Shown: positions 17,278-26,611 of the stretch, one piece after another
How positions within the stretch are numbered: position 1 is the stretch's first letter
Layout: each line of letters starts with the position of its first letter
NCBI GenBank assembly: GCA_944326815.1
Contig: CALVFI010000001.1
Span: 62,001-126,000, forward strand
Origin: an uncultured Rikenellaceae bacterium
Lineage (GTDB): Bacteria; Bacteroidota; Bacteroidia; Bacteroidales; Rikenellaceae
Direction: 5' to 3'
Length of the DNA: 64,000 nt
Position numbers and translations under genes: made by a program
The notes under the pieces: model-generated
Told to the model about the DNA's origin: nothing
Seen by the model: the letters and a program-made list of their open reading frames with translations, nothing else
Databases searched by the model: none

Positions 17278-19896
17278 TTAGTCGATCTTCAAGGCTTTTT
17301 CAATAGCCAACAACATATATTTATAGTGGTTGATCAACTCAGGATCGGAAGTCCGGGCCAGCGCTTGCCGGTACACAGACTGAATATCGAGCAACATTCC
17401 ATACAAGATATAATCCACGTTATTCTCTATGCCGAATTCGACTCCCTGCATAGGTTCCATTCCCTGAGTCCGACCCGGCATCATGCTCTCGGCATACATT
17501 CGAGCAAACTCAGGATGCTTACGTGCAATTCTCACAAAACCATACATAGAAGGATTAAGTGACATACTTTGTCTTGAATCCGCCACAATTCCACGAGATG
17601 AAGTAAAGACATTCGACCCCTGCAATACATTCGCAAGCAATACCTGTTGACTCAGGATATTCTCCTTGGCAGAGATACGACCGGCTTTCACATCCTTTAA
17701 GATATGGTTGTAGATATCTCGATAAGCCTCCTCCTGAGTGTATGGATCCGGAGTCTTATCTTGAGAGACAAACATCATGCGAGGCGCATTCATCACTACG
17801 CCAATCAACGTTTGTTGTGCGTAATCTCCCATAGAGACAACATCGATCATATCTTTATTCAACTCCTTATTATCAAGCCAGGACATGTCATCTGTCATCT
17901 CGAGCAGATACTGCATGCTTCGTTTTTGAAGTTCTTTCGGCACCACCTCATATCCCTCTATCGCATCATCAGCATATTTCTCATTGATATACATGCCACC
18001 AATGTTGCGAGCAACCGATTGAGCCGTGTAATAAATCTCCATGTAAATTTGAGAAAGCAACAAACGACGGAATGTACTGGTACTATCAGCCTGGTTGAGC
18101 CATTTGTCTGCATTGGCTATCACGTACTTCAATGTTTCACATCTAGCATCGGCCGCTTTCAATGCATCATTGCCCAGATCCCGGCTCAACGTACGCGGGT
18201 CGATTGGCACCCTGGATTGATTCTTGGTATAAAAGTACATCGGATTGCCGGCCTTGCTACGGATCAAGGCATCCAACACCGGCAGTTCTTCTTCCGGAGT
18301 CTTGGCTTCCGGAATCGCCCCATACAGCCACTCGATGGCAAATTGGTCATAAACCCCCGGATCGGTATGAACCAAGACTACACCACGCTCCTTATCTCCC
18401 GGTTTGGCAAAAAAGTTATACGGCAGATAATCCATAATGGAGGAGGAGAGTCCGTATTCCCGGGTGAATGAAGGAGAACGAAGCGAATCGGCCGGTATAG
18501 CGTAGGATGCCGCATAGTTGGCCGCCAACCCGAGGCAATCTCCGACACTCCGTGTAATTTGCGCCTCCAGTCCTTTCATCACGCTTTCCTGACGATGATC
18601 CAACGAACGGATATCCGGATCGGCAGCAGCAAGTTGCAAGAACATACCCGCATGGAGTCCCGAAAGGATATTATAAGGCACATAAATAGACGCACTAATG
18701 ATCTCTCCACTACGGGGATCGCACCAAACATTGTTTCTAACATTTTCCTCCGTAGTCGTTACATATTTAATGCACGAGAACTTCACATCATCGGGATCAA
18801 AGTTCTTATCGTTCTCAGGATAAGGCACGACACGCACCACATTTTTATACCCGAGTTTCTCGAATACAACATTCCACTTTTCGACACCCGTCTTAATACT
18901 TTGCGCAAGATCCGTCGGGAACCGAGGATCCAGATAAAACACAATTGGTTTCTCCGGATCCACCAACTTATTCCCGCCCAGCGTCTGTCTCGCAGCAGGT
19001 TGCAGATTCCAACGGTTTGCATAATATACCGGTTTCGAACCCTGCTCATCGGAGGCATAGCGAATGTACTCCGAATACTTCACCCCTATGCGCGAGTCAG
19101 CCAGACGAGGACGCATCGTAGCCTCGGGAAGCAACATGATCGACCGCTTGGCCAATGCAGTAAAAGGCACAGCCTTATCTACCAAAAAAGCGCCAAAGAG
19201 ATAAGAGGTCTTCGAGTACGACAGAAGGCTCGTAATCGCCACATTATCACCATAAGCCGCCACATCGGCCAGCATCGATTTGTTATTGACAAAAGTCAAT
19301 TTAGAAGAAATAAATCCCCCGAGCGAATTGGCGCCACGACGGTCATACGGAATCAGAAAATCGTTATCACCCACGAACAACGATGTGGCATCGAACACAT
19401 AAGCGCTACTGTCCGGATTGAGACATTCGATCGGGAAAGATGCAATGATCGGGCTGATGTTACTCTTCTCTATCGCAGCCTGGACCTGTGGTTCGGCATC
19501 GGCAATTACCCGAGGAACCATCTTATGGACCAGCACCAAGGAATCGGTTGCAGAGATACGGATATGCAACGGTTTCTCCGGCTGCATTCCCACAGCGCCT
19601 TCGCCTGCATCGGAGATCTCCTCGATGGTCGAGCCTATTAACATATCACGTCCCACAAAGGCCTTCGGAAACTCCATAATGAGTTTACCATCAACCATAT
19701 GCAACGTAATAAACCCTTTGACTGTCTTAACGCTCTTATCCTTGAAAAGCTTATCGTATGTCGACGTTTTCTTCTCCTCAGTCGTCTGTTCCGTTTTCTG
19801 CTTCTTCTTGGAGGCTTTCTTGCCCGCTGCCTGCAAAGAAAGGCTGGGAAGCATCAAGCCCAGAACGAGGATCCATATAATTCTATTCAATCTCAT
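17278..19896 (-). CDS. Metzincin-family (DUF5118-DUF5117-DUF4953) protein with a destroyed zinc site; likely pseudoprotease
   Basis: An 872-residue exported protein (signal peptide to about residue 24) with the same architecture as the upstream protein and alignable to it over almost the full length. Where that paralogue has the zinc motif HExxHxxGxxH, this one reads R449-S450-V-G-D453-C-L-G456-L-A-A459. Both catalytic-helix ligands, the general-base Glu and the third ligand are replaced. The Met-turn SIMDY (486-490) and the flanking PADSLRSPSF block are kept, so the fold is probably intact. The reading frame is open and full-length with no sign of decay. I infer a non-catalytic partner, substrate-binding subunit or inhibitor. 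It is the last gene of the operon. Confidence 0.85.
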   Translation of the reverse strand: MRLNRIIWILVLGLMLPSLSLQAAGKKASKKKQKTEQTTEEKKTSTYDKLFKDKSVKTVKGFITLHMVDGKLIMEFPKAFVGRDMLIGSTIEEISDAGEGAVGMQPEKPLHIRISATDSLVLVHKMVPRVIADAEPQVQAAIEKSNISPIIASFPIECLNPDSSAYVFDATSLFVGDNDFLIPYDRRGANSLGGFISSKLTFVNNKSMLADVAAYGDNVAITSLLSYSKTSYLFGAFLVDKAVPFTALAKRSIMLLPEATMRPRLADSRIGVKYSEYIRYASDEQGSKPVYYANRWNLQPAARQTLGGNKLVDPEKPIVFYLDPRFPTDLAQSIKTGVEKWNVVFEKLGYKNVVRVVPYPENDKNFDPDDVKFSCIKYVTTTEENVRNNVWCDPRSGEIISASIYVPYNILSGLHAGMFLQLAAADPDIRSLDHRQESVMKGLEAQITRSVGDCLGLAANYAASYAIPADSLRSPSFTREYGLSSSIMDYLPYNFFAKPGDKERGVVLVHTDPGVYDQFAIEWLYGAIPEAKTPEEELPVLDALIRSKAGNPMYFYTKNQSRVPIDPRTLSRDLGNDALKAADARCETLKYVIANADKWLNQADSTSTFRRLLLSQIYMEIYYTAQSVARNIGGMYINEKYADDAIEGYEVVPKELQKRSMQYLLEMTDDMSWLDNKELNKDMIDVVSMGDYAQQTLIGVVMNAPRMMFVSQDKTPDPYTQEEAYRDIYNHILKDVKAGRISAKENILSQQVLLANVLQGSNVFTSSRGIVADSRQSMSLNPSMYGFVRIARKHPEFARMYAESMMPGRTQGMEPMQGVEFGIENNVDYILYGMLLDIQSVYRQALARTSDPELINHYKYMLLAIEKALKID

Positions 19897-19909
19897 GGCT
19901 TGTGCTTTT

Positions 19910-22573
19910 TTATTTCAACGTCTTTTCAATATTGCGCAAAATCAGTGCATAATGGTTACGAGTAGCTGCCGGAGCACTGGTCATGCGGTTCTTGAGCAGT
20001 TGCTGCACCTTCAACACATACGCATAGGCATCGGCCTCATGCGACTGAAGAACGGCAAACATGACAAACGGTTCGTCATATCCCGATACAGGAGCCGGAT
20101 CAACCGCACCTTGCATCGTATGCATAGGACATCCCATATCTGCATAGCACAAATTACGGTTCATCTTGGCATAATCGCGAACAAATTCCGGCATTTCAAT
20201 CGCATACATCGCATTAGGATTCTTGGGGTGCTCTGCCACAAGGCCCTGTTTGGGAACAGCTCCCTGTCCCGTATAATTCAGACCGGCACCCTTACACATC
20301 ACAACCATATATTCACGCTGAAGCATCATCTCGACATCCGTCAAAGCCCGACCTTTCACCGTTGGTTCCCAGACAAAATCATACAGATCTTTCATGCACT
20401 CTGTAGGCGTGTAAGCTCCGTCCTCCGCCAAGGCTGAAGAGAGCGCCACTTTGCCCGGGCCATTCACAATCGCACCGATCAGAGCATTTTCCATCGTTTT
20501 GCGAGCCGATCCCACGATTTGGATATTTTTCATCAGATCCTGATTATCGAGCCAGTCGAGTGTTTTCAACTCATCGCAAATGAACTTGAAAGCCTCTTTC
20601 TGACGTTCAGCCGGCACACTCTTATAGGCATCTACGGGATCGTTCGACATCTTCTCCTGCAAGTATACTCCGCCCACATTGGCAAAGACATGCTGGATGT
20701 AAGTCACATACTGATAGATGATACCCGTATACAAATCCGTGCGGTGCGAGAAATCCCGATCTTCAGAACCGATCCAGTCATTCAGATTGGCCATGATGTA
20801 CTTCAGGTTCTTGATTCCATAACGCGATGCTTTCACAGCATCGTCGCCCAGGTCTTCCATCTGCGACTTAGGATCGAGTGTCATCATAAACTGCTGTTTG
20901 CCGTAACGATATACAGGATCGGACGCAGCATCGCTGATCCATTTCGAAGTAATCTTGTATTCATCCACAGGATTGTCCACATCAAAAATGGGAGTGTAGG
21001 CCCATTTCACGGTAAAATACTCATATTCACCAAAGCGAGGCGGTGTAAGTTTCACACCCCGTTCCTTATCACCGGGCTGTGCCACGTAATTGAATCGAGC
21101 ATAATCCATGATCGAGGTAGTCGTACCATGCTTCTGCGTATACGAAGGTGAGCGCAGCGAATCTACCGGAATGACGGCCGAAGCACTCATATTATGCATG
21201 AAACCAAGACAGTGGCCTACCTCATGAGAGATCACATAGCGCATACCATCACTCAATATATCTTGCGGCAGATTCACCCCGCGGACATCCGGATCTGCCT
21301 GAGCCGTCTGAATGAAACGCCAGTTATTGAGTAGTTTCACCACATCATGATAGACATACACCGAGGCACAAAGAATCTCTCCCGTACGGGGATCGACCCA
21401 AGAGGGCCCCATGGCGTTCTGCACTCCGATCGGAACATAACGAATACAGGAATATTTAATATTGTCCGGATCGAATTCCGGATCGTCTGTCGGGAACTCT
21501 TTCGCAACGATCGCATTCTTGAATCCGATTGCCTCGAACGGTTCGTTCCATTGATTGACCGACTCAAAAATCGCCTGCTTCCAATTATCCGGAAATGCAT
21601 TGTCCACATAGAAGACGATAGGCTTTTTCGGCTCCACCTTTTCACCGCGTTTATATGCCTCCAGGTCAGCCGGCTCGAGGCGCCAACGGTTGGCAAACCA
21701 CACCACCTTGGCCTCCTGTTGCTTGTCACTGAACATAATCTTACCCGTCGGGAAGATCGCCATTCGACTATCCACGATACGCGGACGTGCAGGCTCCTCC
21801 GGCAACAAAATCAGCGAACGGGTCATCACAGCCGTGAAAGGCACATCCTCTGCCAACGTCTGCGGGCCATACATCAAAGAATAGGTATAGGAGAGGTGGC
21901 TTTTGATCGAAATATTGCTTTCGAATGCCTTGACATCCCCGAGGAACGATTTATCGCTCTGGAACATCTCCACACGCTCCACCTGCCCCATATAGGTATT
22001 CACTCCATAAGGATCGAACGGACTCATCATCTTCTGATCGCCCACGAAGAAATCGGTCACATCGAATACAACCGCCGTACTATCATTATTGTAAGCATCG
22101 ATCTTGAACGACTCGATAATGGCTCCCGCACTGCTTTTCAAGATAGCCGTATCCATGGCAGGATTACTGCTTTCTGATATATAATCCTGCGTCATTTTCA
22201 CAATGTTCACTTTATCTCCCACCTTCGTAAAGCGGATATGGATCGGATCAGTGGGTTTCGACCCCACCACGGCATCACCATTATCAGAAATCTCACTAAC
22301 CGTAGACCCCAACAACATATCTTTTTTCAACAACTCTACCGGCAGTTCAAAATAGAGTTTCCCCTTCATCTTGTGTAATTTGACGAATCCGTCATACACC
22401 TCGTGCTTCTCTTTAAAAAGCTTGTCATACTCCGTCTCCTTCTTCACCTTGGCAGTATCGGACTGCTCGGTTTGCGCCTTTTTCTTTCCGAAAAACAGGA
22501 AACGTCCCTTTTGTTCCGCATGAGCGTATACGGCCGACATGCACAACATCAATACAAGAATTCTTTTAATCAT
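19910..22573 (-). CDS. Zinc-dependent metzincin-family protease (DUF5118-DUF5117-DUF4953)
   Basis: An 887-residue exported protein with a signal peptide ending near AHA (residue ~19). The zinc-binding motif HEVGHCLGFMH is at residues 450-460, with His450, His454 and His460 as ligands, Glu451 as general base and Gly457 as the turn. The Met-turn SIMDY follows at 487-491. Upstream, residues ~45-300 match the DUF5118/DUF5117 regions common in Bacteroidota metalloproteases. I chose the ATG at 22573 because the longer frame places 22 non-signal residues first. It lies 13 bp upstream of its inactive paralogue and downstream of SusCD and two lipoproteins, which suggests a role in protein or peptide breakdown. 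The substrate is unknown. Confidence 0.88.
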   Translation of the reverse strand: MIKRILVLMLCMSAVYAHAEQKGRFLFFGKKKAQTEQSDTAKVKKETEYDKLFKEKHEVYDGFVKLHKMKGKLYFELPVELLKKDMLLGSTVSEISDNGDAVVGSKPTDPIHIRFTKVGDKVNIVKMTQDYISESSNPAMDTAILKSSAGAIIESFKIDAYNNDSTAVVFDVTDFFVGDQKMMSPFDPYGVNTYMGQVERVEMFQSDKSFLGDVKAFESNISIKSHLSYTYSLMYGPQTLAEDVPFTAVMTRSLILLPEEPARPRIVDSRMAIFPTGKIMFSDKQQEAKVVWFANRWRLEPADLEAYKRGEKVEPKKPIVFYVDNAFPDNWKQAIFESVNQWNEPFEAIGFKNAIVAKEFPTDDPEFDPDNIKYSCIRYVPIGVQNAMGPSWVDPRTGEILCASVYVYHDVVKLLNNWRFIQTAQADPDVRGVNLPQDILSDGMRYVISHEVGHCLGFMHNMSASAVIPVDSLRSPSYTQKHGTTTSIMDYARFNYVAQPGDKERGVKLTPPRFGEYEYFTVKWAYTPIFDVDNPVDEYKITSKWISDAASDPVYRYGKQQFMMTLDPKSQMEDLGDDAVKASRYGIKNLKYIMANLNDWIGSEDRDFSHRTDLYTGIIYQYVTYIQHVFANVGGVYLQEKMSNDPVDAYKSVPAERQKEAFKFICDELKTLDWLDNQDLMKNIQIVGSARKTMENALIGAIVNGPGKVALSSALAEDGAYTPTECMKDLYDFVWEPTVKGRALTDVEMMLQREYMVVMCKGAGLNYTGQGAVPKQGLVAEHPKNPNAMYAIEMPEFVRDYAKMNRNLCYADMGCPMHTMQGAVDPAPVSGYDEPFVMFAVLQSHEADAYAYVLKVQQLLKNRMTSAPAATRNHYALILRNIEKTLK

Positions 22574-22601
22574 TGATTTGAGTAATATTACGGTTAGTAA
22601 T

Positions 22602-22635
22602 AACAGACCCCTGCTTTGGAAAGCAGAGGCCTGTT
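22602..22635 (-). terminator. Intra-operon hairpin between the PKD lipoprotein and the metzincin pair
   Basis: On the minus strand AACAGGCCTCTGCTTT can pair with AAAGCAGGGGTCTGTT (16 bp, two G-T wobbles), followed by ATTATTAC. The weak U-stretch suggests partial termination or an RNA-stability element separating uptake genes from protease genes rather than a full stop. Confidence 0.45.
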
Positions 22636-22648
22636 CCATTCATATTTG

Positions 22649-24361
22649 TTAACGGTCGTAAGGAGCCGTCTGATTCAGATATTTGATATCCTTAATCAGG
22701 CCCACATTATCGACAGATTCCAGCAACTGCGGAGTACCGCTCTGCCCGATTGTCGTAAGACTGGTATCGAACAGCAACAGTTTCTCGCTGGCTGTCGCCA
22801 CCACCAAATAATCCATATAATCGGCAAACCCTATCATAGATACGGTAATACCCAGCTCCATGGTCAACAACTCGGAATCGGAAGTATACACCTCACGATA
22901 GGTATTCTGGTTACGATTGTACATATAAATCGTTTTGTTATCCGCACCTCCTATGAAGAATATATACGGGTTATCCAGCCCTTGATTTGCCACAAATTTG
23001 CTATTGGTATTGATATACTGGCTGCAAGGCATTTGGGCAAACGCATGGAAATCGATATCACGCTGTCCGCCTATCATCTGATACTGGAACTGCAGATAAT
23101 AATACTGGTTGTCCGTCTTGTTTTTCATAACGAGAGCCACATCCATATAATTTGAAAATCCATCGTTATTGCATCCGAACATTGTCAATATCTCATAATC
23201 ATCCAACTCCTCCAAACGGGGATAGACCAACCCGTCAGGTTTGGATGGATCGGCAGGATCGCCCGGATTCATGCCCGCATCATTTCCATATTCGTTCATC
23301 TCATACATCATACCCCATGCATCATAATTTACACTCAGTGAAAGTAACCGATGATTCGAAGCATCATAAAGGATCTCATAGGGAATATTCATCATCATAT
23401 AATCGCCCCAATGCCAACGGGAGAAATTCGCCGTCATCGTAATGTCGACTCCCTTGTTGAAATACATGGGAACAGAACTATAATAAGCAGCATGAAGTAC
23501 AGGAGCCTCTACTAACTGGCCATATTCATTCTCAAATTCATAGATGATATCATCCCGCATATATACATTCCCATCCTCGGCAATCAAGTATGCGCCGTGA
23601 TCAGAATTATATATGATATTCCGGACATTTCCGCCAGGGATCGACTTCTCTTTAAATTCATCCTCAACGGCTTTAGCTTTCAGCATCGAAGAAGCATCGA
23701 TCTCCACAGCCTTCTGCCCTCCGGATTGGCGGACCAGAATCTCCGTATATCCATATGCACCTGTATTATCCTTATATTGATGGACAGTAAGTCCTTGGGG
23801 TCCAGAACCAAGTTCTTCACCATTAATCGACTGATACAGATCGGAACGGATAGCTTTGAATTTTCTCGCATTGGGGTCGAGCGTAATATAGCTCAATTCT
23901 GAAACACCATTTTTATCCACTAACGCAATCCAACCATCTGTAAATTCCGAAGTAACTTTCATCGAAAAATAGGCGGTATAGGTCTGTTTATAGACCCGGT
24001 CCGTTGCCAGGATATTCACCATAAACTCTCCCACGCCCAACGTGTCGGCATTGATCGTAAACGACTTATCGGAGAACACTATCATCTTAGTCGTATCTAC
24101 CGAATTCCGGAAGTACCATTTGAATTCCAGATTCGTCGTATCATAATCGGGATTATTCAGTGTTATTTTAGGCGCAAAAGTAACTCGATCCGTATATGCG
24201 ATAGAGGTTAGTCCCGTCACGTTCGATGCCGGAGACAATTTACTGATTTTCACATTCTCTGACTGTGTCGTATAGGAGAAATTGGAGTTGTCTTCGATAC
24301 AACTTGCAAAGACACATGCTGCAACGAAGAGCGTCCCTACGATTTTATATATAGCCTTCAT
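22649..24361 (-). CDS. PKD-like family surface lipoprotein
   Basis: A 570-residue lipoprotein with lipobox FASC (Cys21). The N-terminal ~120 residues form an Ig/PKD-like beta domain containing LEFKWYFRN and a closing YTAYFSMKV strand. The rest is beta-rich with repeated aromatic turns, such as GWIALVDKNGVSELSY and NNDGFSNYMDVAL, and could form a propeller-like fold. It matches the PKD-like proteins that accompany SusCD in Bacteroidota. These are generally taken to be surface ligand-binding accessory proteins, analogous to surface glycan-binding proteins. The ligand is unknown; with protease neighbours it may be a protein or peptide. Confidence 0.75.
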   Translation of the reverse strand: MKAIYKIVGTLFVAACVFASCIEDNSNFSYTTQSENVKISKLSPASNVTGLTSIAYTDRVTFAPKITLNNPDYDTTNLEFKWYFRNSVDTTKMIVFSDKSFTINADTLGVGEFMVNILATDRVYKQTYTAYFSMKVTSEFTDGWIALVDKNGVSELSYITLDPNARKFKAIRSDLYQSINGEELGSGPQGLTVHQYKDNTGAYGYTEILVRQSGGQKAVEIDASSMLKAKAVEDEFKEKSIPGGNVRNIIYNSDHGAYLIAEDGNVYMRDDIIYEFENEYGQLVEAPVLHAAYYSSVPMYFNKGVDITMTANFSRWHWGDYMMMNIPYEILYDASNHRLLSLSVNYDAWGMMYEMNEYGNDAGMNPGDPADPSKPDGLVYPRLEELDDYEILTMFGCNNDGFSNYMDVALVMKNKTDNQYYYLQFQYQMIGGQRDIDFHAFAQMPCSQYINTNSKFVANQGLDNPYIFFIGGADNKTIYMYNRNQNTYREVYTSDSELLTMELGITVSMIGFADYMDYLVVATASEKLLLFDTSLTTIGQSGTPQLLESVDNVGLIKDIKYLNQTAPYDR

Positions 24362-24379
24362 AATTCTTCTGCTTATTGA

Positions 24380-25078
24380 TTACATAAAATTACCCAATGT
24401 ATTGAGCATAGGTCCGTTCTCGTCGACCAACTCATTACCCTGATCCTTCTTTTCCATCAGGTACCAGTAGAACTGACGGCACAGACCCTTCAGCTCAGCA
24501 TCTCCCAAACCTGTAATGTCGCTCACTCCAGTGGCTATGATGAAATGTTCGTACTTCAGATCGGAATACAATCCCAGATACCCTACGACAAACGCCTCTG
24601 TCCACCACGACGGACGAGACTTAATATTCGAGAATGAGATATTGGCCTTGGCATTGGTTGCAGGACCTACACCATAGTTGGCATTACCAACAATCTCCAG
24701 GGTCAGATTGACCGTTTTGGTATCCAGTTCCGGCGTTTTAATCAATGTCACATACAAAGTGTCGACAAAGCGTCCGGCACGGAAAACCGGATTCTTCGGA
24801 ACGCTGTAGCTACCTGATGCTGCAGTTGTCCCTTTCTCAGTCTCCACTTGCACCGCATACGCCAGATCCTCCACCGGCGTACGTCCCATAATTTCAACCT
24901 GTAAAGGAATCAGATATTCATCTTCTCCCGGAACGGTGATAAACGAGAACCGGGTCGTATCATCCGACGTTTTAGTAAAATAGATGTAGCTATCTTCGCC
25001 GTAAAGCGGAATCTTTCGCTCATCGCACGAGCCCAACGCAAGTGCAACAATTATAAAGAACAAAATATTTCTTTTCAT
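24380..25078 (-). CDS. DUF4843 domain lipoprotein
   Basis: A 232-residue lipoprotein with lipobox LGSC (Cys18). The sequence runs through a beta-sandwich-like N-terminal region (SYIYFTKTSDDTTRFSF, YLIPLQVEIMGR, RFVDTLYVTLIKTPELDTKTVNLTLEIV) and ends in a short helical segment containing RPSWWTEAFVVGYLGLYSDLKYEHFI. This matches the DUF4843 family, which lies between SusD and a PKD-like protein in many Bacteroidota operons, as here. Its role is unknown; it is probably an outer-membrane accessory subunit of the SusCD complex. Gaps to its neighbours are 12 and 18 bp. Confidence 0.78.
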   Translation of the reverse strand: MKRNILFFIIVALALGSCDERKIPLYGEDSYIYFTKTSDDTTRFSFITVPGEDEYLIPLQVEIMGRTPVEDLAYAVQVETEKGTTAASGSYSVPKNPVFRAGRFVDTLYVTLIKTPELDTKTVNLTLEIVGNANYGVGPATNAKANISFSNIKSRPSWWTEAFVVGYLGLYSDLKYEHFIIATGVSDITGLGDAELKGLCRQFYWYLMEKKDQGNELVDENGPMLNTLGNFM

Positions 25079-25090
25079 GGATAAGTCTTT

Positions 25091-26590
25091 TTAATTCAGG
25101 GTTTCGCTTGCAGGAATACTCAACACATATTTGCCGTTCATCGACAACTGTTGCGTTCCATTTATGATATATGGCAAATTCAGCCTCTTGCAATAGAAGA
25201 AGAACTGACCTTCAGCAATATTCTCTTTCCAGACATCGTAGTACAACTCATCCATAAAGTCATCCAACGACATATTTTCCGAGAGGCTGGCATTACGTTC
25301 AATCGCCCCACGAGCAGTACGAAGTTCCTTAAGGAGTTTCACTGCCTCTGACATCTGATTGTTCTTGGCATAATATTCCATCATAATATGATAGACTTCC
25401 GAGAAGCGGATCACCGGAGCCAACGGCCCCTCCTTCTTGTTGAGCTCCTCATCCTCATTTTCAAGATACTTCAACGAGCGACGGACACTATTGTCATTAA
25501 TACCGTAAACACATAGATATTGATAACGCCAATCATCCGGATCATTACGATACTGAGTGAACATGTAATCCACATTCTTCAATGTCAAGCAGGAAGTCTT
25601 CGAAGATGCCAGACCTTCAATATAGACATTGTAATAATTATTCACCAGATTCACGTCATAAGCTGCAAAAATCAAATCGCCTGTCAATTTACGGGCTCGT
25701 TTAGCTTCTGCTCCCGACAGTCCTTTATCAAAAATGAGATATTCATATCCCTCTTTCAATCCCGCAGCGTTTATATCATACAACTCTTTAGCGTATTTGA
25801 ATGCCAGAGTCAATTGATTGTCGTACATATAAACTCTCGCTCTAAGAGCCTTAACAGCAAAAGCGTTCAGTCTCGTACCGCGGGCATAATAGAAATCGAC
25901 CCTATGAAATCTCATATCTGAGTTTAGGTTGTTATCATCAGATTCCAATTCATAGATCGTCAACAAAGAATCAGCCACCGCCAAGTCACTATAAATATGC
26001 TCCAGCACCTTATCCGTTGTCAAGCGTTGTGGAATCTTATTGGGATAGACCGTAGAATAGGGAATCGCCTTTGCAGTCCGGTCTACCACCGGAGCCGGGG
26101 CAAAAAGACGCAACAGATCGAAGTGAAGCATAGCACGAATCGCATACGACTCGCCCAAAATCATATTATACTCTTCACGTCCTTTGGGAAAGATATCCAC
26201 ATCGACCTTTTCGAGATGCTGAATCAGATTATTCGTATTGGCAATGGCATTATAGGCCGTTTCCCAGATACCCGAGGCATAATCCTGTACCTCTTTCGTA
26301 TCGTATTGCAGTTTTTCCGAGAACGAGTAACGTTTTTCATTACCAATATCGCTATTGTCGTAATATTGTCCCAAAGCACAGATAAAGCCCCAGGTCAACT
26401 CCTGACCATATAGTTCCGGTTCGGACATCAACTGATAGATGCCATTCAAAGCCGACTCATAACCTCCATACGTAGAAAACAGGTTCTTCTCCGTTGTCGT
26501 ATCTTCCGGTGTAATATCCAGCCAATCATTGCAGGAACCCCCCATAAGAGCCACGGCAACTAAAACAAATATTTTATTGTATGATTTCAT
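25091..26590 (-). CDS. SusD/RagB family nutrient-binding lipoprotein
   Basis: A 499-residue lipoprotein with lipobox GGSC (Cys20). The N-terminal NDWLDITPEDTTTEKNLFSTYGGYESALNGIY is the classic SusD opening. TPR-like helices follow (AIRAMLHFDLLRLFAPAP, ALRARVYMYDNQLTLAFKYAKELY), and a C-terminal segment with VIRFSEVYHIMMEYYAKNN is also typical. SusD proteins form a lid over the SusC barrel and capture the ligand. It is 21 bp downstream of the SusC gene. Nothing in the sequence reveals the ligand; some members such as RagB bind peptides rather than glycans. Confidence 0.93.
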   Translation of the reverse strand: MKSYNKIFVLVAVALMGGSCNDWLDITPEDTTTEKNLFSTYGGYESALNGIYQLMSEPELYGQELTWGFICALGQYYDNSDIGNEKRYSFSEKLQYDTKEVQDYASGIWETAYNAIANTNNLIQHLEKVDVDIFPKGREEYNMILGESYAIRAMLHFDLLRLFAPAPVVDRTAKAIPYSTVYPNKIPQRLTTDKVLEHIYSDLAVADSLLTIYELESDDNNLNSDMRFHRVDFYYARGTRLNAFAVKALRARVYMYDNQLTLAFKYAKELYDINAAGLKEGYEYLIFDKGLSGAEAKRARKLTGDLIFAAYDVNLVNNYYNVYIEGLASSKTSCLTLKNVDYMFTQYRNDPDDWRYQYLCVYGINDNSVRRSLKYLENEDEELNKKEGPLAPVIRFSEVYHIMMEYYAKNNQMSEAVKLLKELRTARGAIERNASLSENMSLDDFMDELYYDVWKENIAEGQFFFYCKRLNLPYIINGTQQLSMNGKYVLSIPASETLN

Positions 26591-26611
26591 TTCTTATCGG
26601 ATTTAATGTTA

